Of a DNA stretch of 64,000 nucleotides, positions 56,101 to 62,100 are shown one piece after another (positions within the stretch are counted from its first letter, which is position 1; every line of letters starts with the position of its first letter). Source of the stretch: Liolophura sinensis (Eukaryota > Mollusca > Polyplacophora > Chitonida > Chitonidae); assembly GCF_032854445.1 (NCBI RefSeq), contig NC_088295.1, forward strand, positions 7,692,501 to 7,756,500, written 5' to 3'. Both the position numbers and the translations under genes were made by a program. The notes under the pieces were generated by a model. That model did no database searches. It saw only the letters and a program-made list of their open reading frames with translations, and was not told the origin of the DNA.

Positions 56101-59100
56101 TTTATGATCTTAATTAATTAATGTGACCGGCAAGTAGATAATTTGGTCAGGTAAGTAACAGATTATTGCTAGACAAGGGCTTGCCCTGGTATGTCTGTCG
56201 CTTTGTTTATATAGTTATATATTTGTTGATTGGTATTTTACGCCGTATTCAAGAATATTTCACTTATACGACGCCAGTCAGCTTTGTGGTGAGAGGAAAC
56301 CAGGTAGAGCCATCAGATGACTAATGTCCACTACGAAAAAATTGTCGGTTCTGCTGATGACACGATCAACACCGTAATGCAGAAACTTGTACAGCTAAGA
56401 ACCAAATGATGACCTTTTTTTCACTCTGCTTTTGTCAAGTTTGTTTATTACTTATCTATGTAAAATAAATCTTATCTTATAAACCATAGCTACCATGACA
56501 CTATATGGCTTACGGCCACTCTAGGGTAATATTAGACGCGTCTGTCTTCAACTGACTCAGTTAACAACCAGGGGGCCCGGGATATCCAATGTCTAACGTT
56601 GTAACTCATGAAAAAACTAAATACCTTAATACGTCATGCATTGATGGGCCGACAGCATTTAGCATTCTGATCTATTGTCCAGGACAAAGCCTCTTACATT
56701 CTATTGTTCCTGCTTTTCTTCATATATGGCTTTGTCTGGGTTTAAAATGCCATAATGAGATTTACGAGGTATCGAGTTTTGTTAAAGAGAGCCTAAGGTA
56801 AGGGAACCACTCCGTCTGCATGTAAAACAATTCAAAAGGAAGTTCACGTGCATGTACTTACCGCGCGTGCGGATGTAGGTTTCTTCGACCAATCGCGGAA
56901 AAGGATTGGCCATCGTCAGTGGGATGTGCGGCTCGGGGTACTCCTTCCGGTCGTTGATCTGCACATCATACATGTCACAGAGCTCTGCCAGGCGATCGGC
57001 AATCGTTTTCTGTTTGTGCGATGAACCAACCACCATAGTAAATTTCCGCCACTTGAAATGTTTCAGTAAGGCTATGATGGATTTGGTAACTTGTGTGGAG
57101 GGGGGGAGTGTCCGAGCAAACGTTGGGTACAGTGTTTTGTCCGACACGTCGGATTCGGTGCATTTCTGTAAAGCAAACGTGAGAACACAAGATAAATAAG
57201 TAAAGACGTCAGACGACATGTTGGATCTGTCGTGAGCCGGTTTTTCATCGGTTATTCTTTTCCACTGAGTAACTGGCACAATCAAATTGCTGAATGATTC
57301 AATGATATTGTAGTTGACTGATTCATGCAACATTTCTGACGTTTTCCAGATATTAAGCACAATAAACTCTAACTATCAAAATATTTTATCTTCCGACACT
57401 TTTTTCAGTTTGATATTTCCAGATAGTGTTCTATTTTTGGCAAACTTTTGTTGTAATTGAGTGACCGTTTCTTCAAGTGCTTCTTAAATAAGAATCTGCT
57501 GTCTTTTGTAAATTAATTTGGAGAAATCACGCACAACACTAAGTGATTTCTTGATATCAAAGATTTCATGGCAACGTTATCATTGATTTGTCGCACAGAC
57601 GACAGTGATGTTTGCTGCAATTCGGTGTTCCTCAAACGGTTGCCGATCTGATATACTCGTCTTGCCTGAAATATTTTCCCCCACATAACAACAGGCAGAG
57701 GCAGCCAGCCGAGATCTATTCACCTTCACGAACCATAGCAGCTAGATAGAGAAAAAAAACCTTTATACCATGAAAGTGTAACAAACTGACAAGTGTTCTA
57801 ACAGATCAATGGGAAGTGACAAGACTTGACCCTTGGGGAGACAGTATACCGTCAACAGCTTGTCTATGACGACAAATGCTGAATTAGGGCCCCAGATTCT
57901 TCTTAGCCATTTTGCCAGCTTAGTGACGAACTTTGAACCATGAGTAGTCTAGATGAAACGAAGGGCTCTTACAGGCGTTACACGGCCTTGTGGGAGTTGT
58001 CAGCATGCTGTTAGCATTCCTGCTAAACGCTACTCTACCAAGAGGACGATAAACTGTCCGTAAATCGATACAGATTACAAACATATTTCTATCCCCTAAG
58101 GCTAGTGAGCGCAAATCCAACTTGTAGCACCTCTCTTTCCATTCCCTGCCTACCTGTTTTGCCGATTTTTAAAATTATTTTCCATCACAAATATGTATTC
58201 ATTTATAAAATCAAATATTCACATCAATCAATTTTATCATACAATATGTCGAGCTGTTATTCCAGATAACAGATCATTGTCGAGTTTAATTTAAATTATT
58301 TATTCAAAGGCAGAGGCATTTTAGGTGCCTTAGACAGCTTGGTTATATAGGAGCCGGTACAAACGGACTTAACTTCTACTTTGCCAACAAAGAAATGCGG
58401 TACGCGAAACATTAGTTACAGAAATCAAATGTAGTCAACTTAGCCCTTGAGGAAAGGAAGAGTTCATCTGGCAGACTGTTGATAATAACCCACGTGTTCT
58501 CTATGTACACCTCTTACCACGCATAATGCAGACAAAAGTAAAAGATGTTTTCAGTTCAATTCCGTGACATGTACATAATTGAAAGCTGAAGACGCAACTA
58601 TTGTATTCAAAGAAAAAGTAATTCTAACTGAAACTTGACTTCAAACTTTTGTGCATAAGTATTGCATTGCGCATTTTTTATACACAAATCTCTGCGCAGA
58701 ATGTTTTTTTTTTCATGTTTGCTTGTGGTGGAAAGGATTAAATTTGTAATAACTAAATGGAATCCTCCCGAGAGAGTCCATTAAATACATCCACAGCGGC
58801 CAGTGTTACGTGGAGATTATGGAACCTAAGTGGGATAAGCTTTTTGCCCTCCGCACCCCAAACCCCGGCCGCCATCTACACAATTGTCACACAACTATTG
58901 TGCCATTGTGAGGCCACGGCTCGAGCAGTCCGGGATACAGATTGTAATAAAAACTGAGAAAACTGGCAGTGCCTGCAATCTCAAGTACATAACATATGTA
59001 TGACCTTTAAGGGTTAAAGCCTCATGTAAGACATCACTGCTGGAGTTAAGGTGCTTTCCACAGCAGTGTATGTATAGCAGCAAACATCGTTCCTCATTCT

Positions 59101-62100
59101 GTATGCTGTGCCATAACAGTGTTATTGGATAGAGGAAACTAGTCTGGGAAACTGAACCGGTGTTCCTGTCTGCTAGTGACAGTTGACATTTTCATGGCAT
59201 TGTACAACAAAAAATGAGAGAAAATGCTTCCCGCGTGACGCAAATGCAAGCTGTAAGATCAGGAAAGCTTTAATACCTACAGACAAGCTGACTGAGACAT
59301 TTTCTGTGAAGTAGTTGGAGAAGAAAATGTATCTGGGCCTCAACGTATGTGACTTGACTGACTTGATCATACCTTTGCGTATATTTTGGACTACAACGTC
59401 CGCGCTTTTTTGACCGGTTAAAAACGGACATGCATTAATGAACAAATACCAGTCCGATAATATATCATGTGTGAGACCTTATTATTTCACTGATCGTGTA
59501 TTCTTGTCCAGTGCCCTCCTTTATAGGTTAACAAGGGCTATTGTCCATACAATGTCTCGGAAGCCAAGGACAGATATTTCAGCATCGCCGACTCGCTAGG
59601 GATAGCAAGCAGCCGGGTTATACCGTAGTGCAACTGAACCTTAGGTTATGTGCTTCATCATTTGGACAGATGACATTTCTTAAATCCATATTAGTCCAGC
59701 TAAATATTCACCCATCTCTTATGCGAAACTTCATGCCTGACACCACAATTAAAGTAGTGTAGCATGTTAATGTCTGACAACACGATTAAGACAAGCTAGT
59801 ACGTTAACGCTGCTATGAAACCCTCCAAGCACTCGTTCTAGTATAAGGCTAATAAGCAAAGTTCCACTCTAAGTCGGTCTTTGGCAACAGAATTAAAAAC
59901 AGCCGCAAAATTCCGTTAGAATAATCCTAGGATATACACAGTGTAGCCTTCGCCAAGGTAATCCATCCTCAGACAAATTGCCAATGTGTCCAGGGAATCT
60001 CAAGGCAACAATTACAGGCGCCCACCATATTTCCATATCCTCGGACCTGACTTTACAGAATGGCCTTTACCTACGAACTCATCCAGCATTTCGTAAGTTA
60101 TAAAAGTATTAAATCTATTATATCTAAGATTAATACTTTTATAACTCGCGAAATGCTGGATGAGTTTAAATGTACAAATGGACAAATGGTATGAAAATAT
60201 CATTTTCTCGACGCCGGTAAGATTTTTCGATGGAGGGCGCAAAGGATTGAGCCGTGAAGTGTGAAACTAAGAGGGCGGATGAATGGAGGGTATAACCGAG
60301 TTCTCTGCCTTTCTACTTTACAACGACAAGTAATTCTCGCTAACATAGGTAAAAATACACCGTACCTTGTTTAGCCGCACCATTGGCCACAGGAAGGCTT
60401 GCGATTAGGAAGCAACTGAGGCGTACCTTAACAACCGTGTACTCCGGAAATCTCTGTTTATACCGGATATTCTCGAAAAAGGCTTAGCTGTTTTTCCTTT
60501 ACATCATACCGACTTTTCCTTTACATCATACCGACTTTGTATAATACCGATACCTGTATTACGATAGTAAATTATATAGATTATTCTAGATTATAATTAA
60601 AATCCTTTTAGGATTTGGCAAGAAACAAGAAAAAGTCACGAACGATGCCTAAATTAAGCGATTTAAGATAACGCCGAATACAACCGTTAATCGAGGCAAC
60701 AAGAATAAAAATTTAAGTATTTAGTTCAACTTTAATACGAATTTTATTCACATTTTGTAAAACATGCAGGATACACTAAAAGTTGCTAAGGCCTGTTATA
60801 GGTCTGACGGTTATATACAGACTAACAGAGCGTTCAGTGTTATAGGTCTGACGGTTATATACAGACTAACAGAGCGTTCACTGTTATAGGTCTGACGGTT
60901 ATATACAGACTAACAGAGCGTTCAGTGTTATAGGTCTAACGGCTATGCACCGATTAACAGGTGCTTAGTGGTGTTTAATGCATTATGCGTGGCATAGCAG
61001 TAGAGGTGACAGTCTTGACATTTACAATAAATGTCATAAACTCCAAACAGATCACCAAGACATGTTGAGAGTTGGAGCGTTAACATAATAGACGATGGTT
61101 TCAGCCAGAGAATCACCTTAGTCCAAAAATAACCCTGGTACAGAAATCGTTGCATTTCTTAGAGTATTTTTGACACACAAAACTTTCCTATGTTCCGTTC
61201 GCAATAAAAGTTCACAGGGGCTGAACATGATTACCAATCGTTATATTTGCTATAATCGTAACATCGTACATTTTTAGACGAACTATATTGCTATAGACGT
61301 ACTATATTTATTGCTATAGACGCATTATGTTTATGGCTAAAGACGTACTATGTTTATTGCTATAGACGCACTTTATTTATTGCTATAGACGCACTATGTT
61401 TATTGCTATAGACGCACGATATTTATTGCTATAGACGCACTATATTTATTGCCATAGACGCACTATGTTAACTCCAGTATACTGGTAAAGCAGAACGCTA
61501 GTTCATCACATGCATTTCGGGACATGCAAGGGGCCATAACCATAGTAAAATATTTAATCATTTAAATAAATGCAATGGGCTTAAACATGTACCCGATCTA
61601 AATAACCTTCCAGATAGTATAAAAAACAACAACCCCCACTGAAACATTCGAATGTATCCAACGGCCAGTCTATAATTTTATGAGACAGTATGCCATTGGT
61701 ATATTCTGGTGTTAGCATTGGCTATTGGCAGATGAAAGCCATGCCTTAACCATGGTCTTAAAGTCTGTAAACAAGTAGTACTTTTTGAATGATGATTGAC
61801 TGTTATAAGACTAAATGCTGTACTTATATTGTGAGCTGATTTAGTATTTAAGTTGCGTGACTCTCTCGCCATACGTGTATATATATCTCTTAGATTCACC
61901 TCTTACCATTGGGGTTAAAGCCAATAAAATATTGTTTAGATACTGTATGGATATGGTAGCATTTTGCGGTTTTATTAACTTGTATCTACATTCTGTGTGG
62001 ATTTAGTACTTACATGTACTCTGCATTTTATGGCTATATATCTTTTCACCGTGAAAGTTAGTTCTTTTAAAGATGGCAAAATACATTGCCAAAGTATCGA

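Larger units (their letters stand above)
49743..56861 (-). other. Intron 2 of the receptor gene
   Basis: About 7.1 kb, GTAAGT...TTTTCAG. It holds two copies of the CACTCACTC-tailed SINE (53725-53906 and 54416-54653) and one fragment of the tRNA-headed SINE (56223-56310). The rest is AT-rich with no feature I can name. Confidence 0.85.

Noticed and set aside
56906-57199. 97-codon plus-strand frame
   Set aside because: It is the opposite strand of exon 2 of the receptor cyclase.
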